Of a stretch of 20,870 nucleotides of DNA, positions 1 to 6,921 are shown in pieces. How positions within the stretch are numbered: position 1 is the first letter of the stretch; each line of letters opens with the position of its first letter. This stretch comes from Verrucomicrobiota bacterium (lineage in GTDB: Bacteria; Verrucomicrobiota; Verrucomicrobiia; Chthoniobacterales; UBA10450). The position numbers and the translations under genes were made by a program. The notes beneath the pieces were generated by a model. That model saw only the letters and a program-made list of their open reading frames with translations. It searched no databases and was not told the origin of the DNA. Location: assembly GCA_003219945.1 (NCBI GenBank), contig QHQV01000242.1:1-20870 (forward strand), written 5' to 3'.

Positions 1-1
1 C

Positions 2-199
2 GAGACATTGGACACGAATCGCGAGCTAGCGAGAAAATTTGCTGAATTGGAACGGCGCGTCGGCAAACACGATGAAGAAATTGCGGCTATTCTGGAAGCA
101 ATTCGGCAGTTGATGGCCCCTCCGGAAAAGCCTCGACGCGAAATAGGATTTCATGTGCGCGAGCGAGCGGGGCGCTACCGGGCGCCAGCACGCGCATGA
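2..199 (+). CDS. ORF6N domain-containing protein, C-terminal part only (5' end outside the window)
   Basis: The frame is open to the left edge of the window, so only about 65 C-terminal residues are visible. They hold a charged coiled-coil-like helix (ELARKFAELERRV, then HDEEIAAILEAIRQLM) followed by a MAPPEKPRREIGFHVRER tail. This helix plus 'AIRQLM.PP..P.R.IGFHV' ending is what I recall from the C-terminus of ORF6N (KilA-N-related) proteins. These occur as phage anti-repressor-like or stand-alone genes in many Verrucomicrobiota and Bacteroidota; the DNA-binding ORF6N domain itself would lie upstream. The stop codon overlaps the nuoM ATG (ATGA, 196-199), so the two genes could be translationally coupled. 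It is unusual for this family to sit against a complex I gene. The call rests on the tail alone. Confidence 0.6.
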   Translation, partial: ETLDTNRELARKFAELERRVGKHDEEIAAILEAIRQLMAPPEKPRREIGFHVRERAGRYRAPARA

Positions 200-1668
200 T
201 CGCCTGGACAATTTATCTCACGTTTGCCGGCGCAGTTCTTTTGCTGCTTTTGCCGCGCGGGTGTGCTCGCTGGATCGCGCTGCTGACGACAGTCGCAGGC
301 TTAGCGCTTTGTATCATCGTTTTCGTCGGCACGCCGATTCCGGATTTGGCGCACTTTACAACAATCGTGCGCGTGCCGTGGGTCCCGGCGCTCGGGATGA
401 ATTATCACCTCGCGCTCGATGGCGTGAGTCTGACGATGGTTCTTGTCACCGGCATTTCAGCGGTAAGCACGGTGCTGTTTTCATGGGATGTGGAACATCG
501 GCAGAACGAATTTTTTTTCTGGCTTCTGCTGGTGGTGGCCGGGTGTTACGGCGTATTCCTCAGCGCGGATCTTTTTCTGCTGTTCGTATTCTATGAGTTG
601 GTGATCGTGCCGAAATATTTTCTAATCGCGATCTTCGGCTCGACTAACAAGGAATACGGCGCCATGAAGCTCACCTTGTATTCCTTCTTCGGCGGGATGT
701 TCGTGTTCGTTGGAATACTGATCGCTTATGTTAGCGGGGGATCGTTGGACCTGAATCAGCTGTCGCAGTTCGAATTTTCACCGCAGCTGCAATCGTGGGC
801 GTTTCCGGTGTTGTTCCTCGGCTTTGCTGTGCTGGCCGGCATCTGGCCGCTGCACACCTGGGCGCCGACTGGCCATGCCGCTGCCCCGACTGCGGGCTCG
901 ATGTTGCTCGCGGGAATCGTGATGAAGCTTGGATCTTACGCCGCGCTGCGCGTCGCGATGAATCTTTTTCCGCAGGGATTTCAGATGTGGAACAAATGGA
1001 TCGCTGTGCTCGCAGTGATCGGAATCGTGTATGCCGCGGCAGTGGCGCTTCGCCAACGTGATCTGAAATTTGTAATCGGTTATTCGAGCGTGAGCCACAT
1101 GGGCTTTGTGCTACTCGGTTTTGCTACGGCAAACGCGCTCGGCGTTTCCGGCGCAGTGCTGCAAATGTTTTCGCACGGCGTCATCGCGGCCCTCTTGTTC
1201 GCCGTCGCAGGACGCATGATTTACCGGCGCACGCACACACGCGAACTCGATGCGCTTTCTGGAATGAATCTGAGCCACGCAATGCCCTTCGCGGCTTTCA
1301 CTTTCGTGGTCGCCGCGGCTGCCTCAATGGGCATTCCGGGTTTCAGCGGATTCGCGGCGGAGATCACGATTCTTATTGGCGCATGGAAAACTTACCCGCT
1401 TGCCGTTTGGATCGCCGGGGCGGGGATGGTGCTGGTCGCGGCGTTCACATTGCGGGCGTTAACGCAATCCTTCTTCGGTGAAAAACGTGTCCAAGCCGAA
1501 GTTACAACGGTTACAAGCTTAAATTGGGAAGAGTTCAACCCGATCACGATCCCGGAGAAAATCGGCGCCGGCATGCTGATGCTCACAACAGTCGCCGTCG
1601 GCGTTTATCCGAAACTGATGCTGGACCGCATCATGCCCGCTGTCGAAATGATGAGGTTTTTGAAATGA
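196..1668 (+). CDS. nuoM: NADH-quinone oxidoreductase subunit M (complex I antiporter-like subunit), divergent type
   Basis: A 490-residue polytopic membrane protein, normal length for NuoM. It is one of the three antiporter-like subunits of the proton-pumping arm of complex I in the inner membrane. Residues that match known E. coli positions: Glu134 in FYELVIVPKYFL (E. coli E144), Lys244 in AGIVMKLGSY (K265) and Glu389 in GFAAEITIL (E407). The TM7 lysine found in canonical antiporter subunits (E. coli K234, in 'KVPxxPLHxWLPDAH') is absent: here the segment reads AVLAGIWPLHTWAPTGH, with Leu213 at that position and no Asp in the PDAH motif. An extra Lys140 lies in TM5. The start overlaps the upstream stop by ATGA and has no clear Shine-Dalgarno sequence, consistent with coupling. 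nuoN follows 38 nt later. NuoM rather than NuoL is supported by the length and absence of a long C-terminal lateral helix. Confidence 0.95.
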   Translation: MIAWTIYLTFAGAVLLLLLPRGCARWIALLTTVAGLALCIIVFVGTPIPDLAHFTTIVRVPWVPALGMNYHLALDGVSLTMVLVTGISAVSTVLFSWDVEHRQNEFFFWLLLVVAGCYGVFLSADLFLLFVFYELVIVPKYFLIAIFGSTNKEYGAMKLTLYSFFGGMFVFVGILIAYVSGGSLDLNQLSQFEFSPQLQSWAFPVLFLGFAVLAGIWPLHTWAPTGHAAAPTAGSMLLAGIVMKLGSYAALRVAMNLFPQGFQMWNKWIAVLAVIGIVYAAAVALRQRDLKFVIGYSSVSHMGFVLLGFATANALGVSGAVLQMFSHGVIAALLFAVAGRMIYRRTHTRELDALSGMNLSHAMPFAAFTFVVAAAASMGIPGFSGFAAEITILIGAWKTYPLAVWIAGAGMVLVAAFTLRALTQSFFGEKRVQAEVTTVTSLNWEEFNPITIPEKIGAGMLMLTTVAVGVYPKLMLDRIMPAVEMMRFLK

Positions 1669-1706
1669 AACGCCTGCCGCATTTTCAGCGCTTCGACGCT
1701 TAACGA

Positions 1707-3173
1707 ATGTCTTATCTGGAGCTTCTCAAACTTGCATCGCCTGAAGCGGTCGTCGTTCTAACCGCTCTGGTTGCGCTTTCGATTGGTTTCCTTGCTAAGC
1801 GAGCAACGTCGGCTTGCGCTTTTGTCGCTGGCCTCGGGCTTATAATTGCGATCGGGGCAGTCCTGCTCCTGCCGAGCAACGAGACGCTGTTTGGCGGAAT
1901 GCTGGTGATCTCGCCGCTCACGTCATTGTTCAAAATCATTTGCCTCGCGCTCGCCTTTTTCACGATCCTGCTGACGCAGGCAGAAAAGGCGCCGCGCCAT
2001 CCCGGCGAATATCTGGCGCTTGTTCTTCTGGCAACGGTCGGGCTGATGCTGCTGGTTGGAAGTGAAGAACTGCTGATGATTTTCATCGGTCTAGAGTTGC
2101 TCGGCCTATCGCTTTACGTCTTGGCCGCATTCGATAAAATCGACGGGCGTTCGGCCGAGGCCGGTCTGAAATATTTTCTGTTCGGCAGCATGTCGAGCGC
2201 GTTCACATTGTTCGGAATCAGCCTGGTTTATGGCATGACTGGAGCAACCGGTCTCGCCGCGATTTCAACGAAGTTGGCAACAACGCCAGTTCAGCCGCTG
2301 CTTGCGGTTGGAATCGTCATGACGCTCGTCGGCTTCGCATTCAAAATCGCTGCCGCGCCGTTTCACCTGTGGGCGCCTGACGCGTATCAAGGCGCGCCTG
2401 TTCCGAGTGCGGCGTTTATTGCTTCGGGTTCGAAGGTTGCATCGTTTCTTGTGCTGGGAAAAATTGTGCTCATAGGTTTTGCGCCGGTGCATGGCAGCGC
2501 TGGATGGCACGCGATGGTGGCCGGTTGGTCGCCTGTGCTTGCGGCACTTGCAGCGTTGTCAATTGTAATTGGGAACCTCGTGGCGCTTGCACAATCCAAC
2601 GTACGCAGGCTGCTTGCCTACTCAGCGGTCGCACACGCGGGATACACATTGATTGGATTCGTCGCCGGCGACCGCGAAGGCTTTTCCGCGGCCCTGTTCT
2701 ACACGACCGTTTATGCGATTACGCTCGTCGGCGCGTTTGGCGTTGTCGGCGTTGTGCGGCGCGAAACCGGCGGCGACGATTTCTCGAACTTTTCCGGCCT
2801 CGTTTCCCGTTCTCCGTTGCTCGCCGGATGCATGGCAATTTTTATGTTGTCGCTCGCAGGCATCCCGCCGCTTGCTGGATTTTTCGGAAAATTCTATTTG
2901 TTCAGCGCCGCGCTACATGCTGGCGCAAATCACGCGCTTCTTTGGCTCGTAGCGCTCGGCCTCATTGGCAGTTTCGTTTCGCTGTATTATTACCTTCTCG
3001 TGTTGAAAGCGATTTTTGTGGATGCATCCTCGGTTGCGGTGGCGGAACCGATGAAGCGCATGCGATACGATTCTTTGCAGGGAGCTACGGTCACTCTGCT
3101 TGCCGCAGCAGTTGTTTTGCTCGGGGTCATGCCAAACGTTTTGGCATCGCGTATTCTGGCCGCGATTCCGTAA
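1707..3173 (+). CDS. nuoN: NADH-quinone oxidoreductase subunit N
   Basis: A 488-residue polytopic protein of the complex I membrane arm, the antiporter-like subunit that in most genomes follows nuoM. Canonical pumping residues are present: Glu130 in IGLELLGLSLY, Lys213 in GFAFKIAAAPFHLWAPDAYQ (the TM7 lysine that its neighbour NuoM lacks), Lys243 in ASGSKVASF, and Lys395 in LAGFFGKFYLF (E. coli also has Lys395). The PFHLWAPDAYQGAP motif is typical of NuoN. The ATG lies 38 nt after the nuoM stop with no strong Shine-Dalgarno sequence; the genes are probably one transcript. A perfect 8-bp inverted repeat with a 3-nt loop (3129-3147) lies inside the last codons, without a T-run, so it is not a clear terminator. 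No further nuo gene follows, so nuoN ends the cluster here. Confidence 0.96.
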   Translation: MSYLELLKLASPEAVVVLTALVALSIGFLAKRATSACAFVAGLGLIIAIGAVLLLPSNETLFGGMLVISPLTSLFKIICLALAFFTILLTQAEKAPRHPGEYLALVLLATVGLMLLVGSEELLMIFIGLELLGLSLYVLAAFDKIDGRSAEAGLKYFLFGSMSSAFTLFGISLVYGMTGATGLAAISTKLATTPVQPLLAVGIVMTLVGFAFKIAAAPFHLWAPDAYQGAPVPSAAFIASGSKVASFLVLGKIVLIGFAPVHGSAGWHAMVAGWSPVLAALAALSIVIGNLVALAQSNVRRLLAYSAVAHAGYTLIGFVAGDREGFSAALFYTTVYAITLVGAFGVVGVVRRETGGDDFSNFSGLVSRSPLLAGCMAIFMLSLAGIPPLAGFFGKFYLFSAALHAGANHALLWLVALGLIGSFVSLYYYLLVLKAIFVDASSVAVAEPMKRMRYDSLQGATVTLLAAAVVLLGVMPNVLASRILAAIP

Positions 3174-3201
3174 GGAATGTTCAAGAAAATGCAATTAACG
3201 C

Positions 3202-3231
3202 TTGACCCCGACCCAGTAAGTTTTGCATTAA
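3202..3231 (+). promoter_or_regulatory. Possible sigma70-like promoter before the deoxyhypusine-synthase-like gene
   Basis: TTGACC (3202-3207) matches five of six -35 consensus bases. It is followed after about 17-18 nt by a weak AT-rich element (gcatta/cattaa, 3225-3231). The position, 38-60 nt before the next start codon and after the end of nuoN, is sensible. The -10 match is poor, so this is a weak call. Confidence 0.3.
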
Positions 3232-3268
3232 AAGCAATAGTCTCCGTTGCGAAGTTAGTGATGTGAAG

Positions 3269-4240
3269 ATGGGCAGCATCAGCGAGTTCATAGAGCGGAA
3301 TTTCCGGCATTTCAACGCGGCGATGCTGAAAGACGCAGCCGACGGCTACATTGCGCATCTCGATCGTGGCGGAAAGATGATGATCACGCTGGCGGGCGCG
3401 ATGAGCACCGCCGAACTGGGCGTGTCGCTCGCGGAGATGATCCGCCGTGACAAAGTCCACGCCATCACCTGCACGGGTGCGAACATGGAGGAAGACCTGT
3501 TCAATCTCGTCGCGCGCAGCAAATACGAACGAATTCCCAATTATCGGGAGCTAAATGCGCAACAAGAGCAGGATCTGCTCCGCCGGCACCTGAATCGTGT
3601 TACCGACACTTGTATCCCGGAAGAGGAAGCGATACGACGCATCGAGGGGGTCGTACTCGATCACTGGGCGTCCGCTGCGCAAAACAATCAGAGGAAGTTT
3701 CCCCACGAGTTCCTTTACAAAATTTTGCGCGAGTGCCATCTCAAACAATTTTACCAGATCGATCCTGCCGATAGTTGGATGGTCGCGGCTGCGCACAAGG
3801 AGTTGCCGTTATTTGTGCCAGGTTGGGAAGATTCGACGTTGGGAAATATCTACGCCGCCCACTGCATCACCGGGGTGGTCAGCAATGTGCAGGCGATCCG
3901 CTCGGGAATTGAATACATGATCGAGCTTGCGGATTGGTATCGTCGGGTGTCAAAGGATTCATCCATTGGGTTTTTCCAAATTGGCGGAGGCATCGCCGGC
4001 GATTTTCCCATTTGCGTTGTGCCCATGTTGAATCAGGACGTTGTCAGCATGCCCGTGCCCGAGTGGGGGTATTTTTGCCAAATCAGCGATTCCACCACCA
4101 GTTTCGGCTCATACTCGGGCGCGGTACCGAATGAGAAAATTACATGGGGAAAACTGAACCTCGACACTCCGCGATTCGTCATCGAATCTGACGCGACAAT
4201 CGTTGTGCCATTGGTTTTCGCGAAGGTTTTAGGCTGGTGA
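3269..4240 (+). CDS. Deoxyhypusine synthase family protein (bacterial type, polyamine enzyme)
   Basis: A 323-residue NAD-dependent enzyme of the deoxyhypusine synthase fold. Family landmarks: TGANMEEDLF (residues ~69-78, human TAGGVEED), an IGGG turn (~238-241), and the WGK motif near the C-terminus with the presumed catalytic Lys295 that forms the imine with the aminobutyl group in known members. Bacteria lack eIF5A, the eukaryotic substrate, so a free polyamine acceptor is more likely; homospermidine or spermidine synthesis has been proposed for bacterial homologues. Several substrate-pocket positions differ from the human enzyme: the KHH after GGG is absent, and the DGSDSGA segment reads FGSYSGA. 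I chose the ATG at 3269 because homologues begin near GSISEFIE; an in-frame GTG lies at 3263. Neighbours give no polyamine context. Confidence 0.85.
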   Translation: MGSISEFIERNFRHFNAAMLKDAADGYIAHLDRGGKMMITLAGAMSTAELGVSLAEMIRRDKVHAITCTGANMEEDLFNLVARSKYERIPNYRELNAQQEQDLLRRHLNRVTDTCIPEEEAIRRIEGVVLDHWASAAQNNQRKFPHEFLYKILRECHLKQFYQIDPADSWMVAAAHKELPLFVPGWEDSTLGNIYAAHCITGVVSNVQAIRSGIEYMIELADWYRRVSKDSSIGFFQIGGGIAGDFPICVVPMLNQDVVSMPVPEWGYFCQISDSTTSFGSYSGAVPNEKITWGKLNLDTPRFVIESDATIVVPLVFAKVLGW

Positions 4241-4271
4241 CCCAGCTCACGTACAATTGCGCCCGGTGCGC

Positions 4272-4622
4272 CTATTGCCAGTGGCCTGGGACCCACACCC
4301 AGCCGTTGTAACGAGGCACCCAGTGGCCTGCGACCCAAACTGCGGCGGGCCGCGGGCGGACTACCCACGTGCCCGGCACCCACGCGTAGGTCGTGCCGGT
4401 CCATCGCCAGTAGCCGGTTGTCCAAACGTAGCCCGGTCCGGGTGTCACCGTCTGAGTTTCCACGCGAAGCGGCGGCGGCGGACGGGTGACTACCACTTCT
4501 CGTGCCGGGCCTGTCGTGGTCACCTCCTGCGTGGTAGTTGTCGTCGTGACCGTGGTTGGTTCTGCCGCGCAACCGACTAAAACGACAAGCGTGAGCATAG
4601 ATAAGTAGGATCTCGCTCTCAT
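4272..4622 (-). CDS. Small lipoprotein with WXXGXW repeats
   Basis: A 116-residue protein with a lipoprotein signal peptide: basic start, hydrophobic core and LVGC lipobox with Cys18 as the predicted lipidated residue. A Thr-rich linker (residues 23-37) and a proline stretch (48-51) follow. Then come four aromatic repeats of the W-x-x-G-x-W type: VWTTGYW (66-72), AWVPGTW (80-86), VWVAGHW (95-101) and VWVPGHW (109-115). This matches the WXXGXW (YXWQ-type) repeat family of surface or periplasmic lipoproteins; its function is unknown. The start is well supported by a GGAGGA Shine-Dalgarno sequence 4 nt before the ATG. It is a single gene, convergent with the deoxyhypusine-synthase-like gene (31 nt between stops) and divergent from rsmI. 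Plus-strand reading in the same region shows no gene. Confidence 0.85.
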   Translation of the reverse strand: MRARSYLSMLTLVVLVGCAAEPTTVTTTTTTQEVTTTGPAREVVVTRPPPPLRVETQTVTPGPGYVWTTGYWRWTGTTYAWVPGTWVVRPRPAAVWVAGHWVPRYNGWVWVPGHWQ

Positions 4623-4626
4623 GTTT

Positions 4627-4632
4627 TCCTCC
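4627..4632 (-). promoter_or_regulatory. Shine-Dalgarno site of the WXXGXW lipoprotein gene
   Basis: GGAGGA on the minus strand, separated from the ATG (4622-4620) by AAAC. It is one of the few strong ribosome-binding sites in the window and fixes the start of this small gene. Confidence 0.75.
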
Positions 4633-4729
4633 GTTTAGGGATTCGTTTTGCAACAGCCCTTCGGCTTTGTAAGCGGTTGAATCGTTTCGTGGGTTAGCGT
4701 GACACCGAATTTGATTCGATGATACGTGC

Positions 4730-5392
4730 ATGCTTTACGTGGTGGCGACGCCGATTGGCAATCTGGGCGACATCACCTTGCGTGCTCTTGAGGTCCTGAA
4801 GGGCATTGACGTTGTGGCCGCGGAAGACACGCGGCATTCCGGTTTGTTGCTAAAACATTTCGGAATCAAAAAGCCTTTTGTCAGCTATCACGAGCATAAT
4901 GAAGCGGCGCGCACGGCTGAGTTGGTCGAGCGCCTTGCCCGAGGCGAAAACGTTGCGTTGATCACAGACGCCGGGACACCCGGACTTTCTGATCCAGGGA
5001 TGCGCCTGATTCGCGAATGCATCAGTCGCAAACTGCCGTTTACGATTCTCCCCGGAACATCGTCCATCCTCACGGCTCTGCTCGGCTCCGGATTTGCCAC
5101 CGACAGATTCTCCTTCCGTGGATTTCTTCCGGTGAAAAGCGGCCAACGCGAGCGCGAATTGCAGATAGCTGCTCGAAGCAAGGAGACGACGCTTTTTTTT
5201 GAATCTCCTTACCGGCTTCTTAGAACACTTCAAACTTGCAGTAGCATAATGCCGGACCGGCACCTGTGCATTGCACGTGAGCTGACAAAAAAATTTGAGG
5301 AATTCCGTCGCGGCACTGCTGCCGAACTGCTTGCACACTATGAGACACATCCGGCGAAAGGCGAAATCGTGCTCGTCGTTTCGGGCGCATAG
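4730..5392 (+). CDS. rsmI: 16S rRNA (cytidine(1402)-2'-O)-methyltransferase
   Basis: A 220-residue protein of the SAM-dependent tetrapyrrole-methylase fold. It methylates the 2'-O of C1402 in 16S rRNA, at the ribosomal P site. Motifs in order: TPIGNLGD (7-14), AAEDTRHS (30-37), ALITDAGTPGLSDPG (76-90) and ILPGTSS (106-112); FFESPYRL and the C-terminal KGEIVLVV strand complete the fold. It is shorter than E. coli RsmI (286 residues): it ends right after the GEIVLVV strand and so lacks the C-terminal extension, as in many compact homologues. The ATG at 4730 is the first possible start and begins directly with MLYVVATPIG. An 8-T tract inside the gene (around residues 169-171) is in frame and gives no sign of a frameshift. 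Confidence 0.95.
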   Translation: MLYVVATPIGNLGDITLRALEVLKGIDVVAAEDTRHSGLLLKHFGIKKPFVSYHEHNEAARTAELVERLARGENVALITDAGTPGLSDPGMRLIRECISRKLPFTILPGTSSILTALLGSGFATDRFSFRGFLPVKSGQRERELQIAARSKETTLFFESPYRLLRTLQTCSSIMPDRHLCIARELTKKFEEFRRGTAAELLAHYETHPAKGEIVLVVSGA

Positions 5393-5688
5393 TTGGATTG
5401 CCGGCGTATTCAACGAGCCATCAAAATTGCCGGTCAATGGCGCGGACAAGGTGCAGAGAACGGCTTTGCGAATAAACGAATCGCGATCGTCGTCCAATCC
5501 AGCCACTAAATCAGCTGGAAATCGTGCGACCCGACATTGCCTTTTTGGAAAACTTCGCAAGTGCTTCGTGTCCTGCCGGCTTTCTCACTGTTGATTTGCC
5601 GAACCGGGTAGCTGAACAGGCTCGGAAACGTTGGCGTGGCGACGAGACTTTCGCGAGCAGATTTAGGCGCTTCTGCGATTATGAATTG
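5393..5688. other. Intergenic or 5' extension region between rsmI and the PIG-V-like gene
   Basis: 296 nt with no gene I can defend. The glycosyltransferase frame is open back to a GTG at 5524 and could add 55 residues, but that stretch is charged, has no family resemblance and precedes the first membrane helix. Minus-strand and other plus-strand frames here are open for 60-100 codons but show no recognisable motif. Confidence 0.5.
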
Positions 5689-6915
5689 ATGATCCGCCTG
5701 CCACGGTTTCTCATGCCACTGGTCGCAGGATGCGTCATCACGATTTTACAGGTTCTAATGGCGGTGGCTCTGCTTGCTCCAGAAGAGCCGATCAACGAGC
5801 GCTACTCCGCGCTGGTTCAACACGACAGTTATTGGTTCATGAACATTATTGATCGCGGATACCAGACCATTATTCCGCCGATCGATCACAAGGTGATGGA
5901 AGTCTCGAATGTCGCATTTTTCCCCGCATACCCGGCGTTCGCCGTGTTGCTCCGAAATGTGTTCAACGTCAGCACCGGCACGGCGCTTTTGATCACCGCT
6001 CAGCTCGCTGCCTGGGGTTTTTGGACCTATTTCTTCCTGTTCTGCAGACGCTGGAAAGTTGCGCCTTCGCTTCAGATTTGCGGGACACTCCTCATCCTCG
6101 CGAACCCGGCAGCATTCTTCCTCGTGGCCGCTTACTCGGAATCGCTCTTTCTCATGGCGTTGCTCGGATTCATCTATTGGAGCACCACAGAGGGTCGTAC
6201 GGCGAAAGCCTTGGCGGCTACGCACGGGCTGGTTATGTCCGCGACGCGAATTGTCGGAATTGTGTGCGCTGCCTTTCCTCTGGTGCGCTCGGCTTTTCAA
6301 ACCGGATGGCGCGGGTTGCTCAAGCCACGCAAATGGTTCCGAGAGAACGAGGCAGCTGTCGGTTTAACGTTTGTGGCGGCCTGCGGCGGAATCGTTTTTT
6401 TCGTTTTGTGCCAACTGCGCTGGGGTCATTGGGACCTGTACATGCGTACGCAGGCGGCTGGTTGGGGCATTGTGCCCGATTACCTTGCAGTGTTTAGACC
6501 CGAAACTTATCGCTGGCTTGTTCCGGCACTTAATAATCCCACTGAAGCGAGCCAGTTGTCGATGACGCTGGGTGCCTTGCTTCTCGTTGCCATCGCAGTT
6601 TGCGAATTGGTTCCAGCGATTCGGCGCTGCGCCGGCCTGCCGCTACGCGCAGGGATCTATTTCTGCGCCGCCACGATTTATTACCTCTCGGTGAGCGGCG
6701 TCGCCTGTGTCGACATGGAAAGCATGCTGCGTTACGAGTTCAGCGCGTACGTCTTGATCGTGCTGGCGCTTTTGAATTTTCTGCGTCAATTTCGCACGCC
6801 GCCAGTGTGGCTGCGGGCTTTTGGGGCGGCGGCAGTAGCGTTCGTCAGCGCTGCCGGGCTGTGCCTACAGGGCTGGTACGTCTGGAATTTCACTCGAGGC
6901 CACTGGGTCGCGTAG
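5689..6915 (+). CDS. PIG-V-like polytopic mannosyltransferase family protein
   Basis: About 408 residues with many hydrophobic helices. The layout matches the PIG-V (GPI mannosyltransferase 2, Pfam Mannosyl_trans2) and wider GT-C class, which transfer sugars from polyprenyl-phosphate donors on the outer face of the inner membrane. Motifs: an acidic loop after TM1 with HDSYWFMNIIDRGYQ (45-59), NVAFFPAYP (74-82), and NPAAFFLVAAYSESLF (139-154). The substrate is unknown; bacteria do not make GPI, so envelope glycan or glycolipid decoration is an inference. The ATG at 5689 lies shortly before TM1; an upstream GTG (5524) is possible. The flavoprotein gene starts 6 nt after the stop, which suggests a joint function in glycan assembly. 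Confidence 0.75.
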   Translation: MIRLPRFLMPLVAGCVITILQVLMAVALLAPEEPINERYSALVQHDSYWFMNIIDRGYQTIIPPIDHKVMEVSNVAFFPAYPAFAVLLRNVFNVSTGTALLITAQLAAWGFWTYFFLFCRRWKVAPSLQICGTLLILANPAAFFLVAAYSESLFLMALLGFIYWSTTEGRTAKALAATHGLVMSATRIVGIVCAAFPLVRSAFQTGWRGLLKPRKWFRENEAAVGLTFVAACGGIVFFVLCQLRWGHWDLYMRTQAAGWGIVPDYLAVFRPETYRWLVPALNNPTEASQLSMTLGALLLVAIAVCELVPAIRRCAGLPLRAGIYFCAATIYYLSVSGVACVDMESMLRYEFSAYVLIVLALLNFLRQFRTPPVWLRAFGAAAVAFVSAAGLCLQGWYVWNFTRGHWVA

Positions 6916-6921
6916 CAGAAC

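Noticed and set aside
1665..1703. 12-codon reading frame overlapping the nuoM stop (ATGA) and ending just before nuoN
   Set aside because: Too short, no ribosome-binding site and no recognisable peptide; probably chance, though it could aid coupling.
3129..3147. Perfect 8-bp hairpin near the end of nuoN as a terminator
   Set aside because: It lies within coding sequence and has no T-run after it.
4033..4731. Long minus-strand open frame across the lipoprotein gene and the end of the deoxyhypusine-synthase-like gene
   Set aside because: It overlaps two well-supported genes, has low-complexity composition, and no family motif.
5191..5200. 8-T run inside rsmI as a possible frameshift site
   Set aside because: The frame is intact on both sides and the protein is complete; nothing shows programmed slippage.
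4850..5560. Minus-strand open frame of over 200 codons opposite rsmI
   Set aside because: Shadow of rsmI over most of its length; the part beyond rsmI (about 5393-5560) shows no domain I can name.
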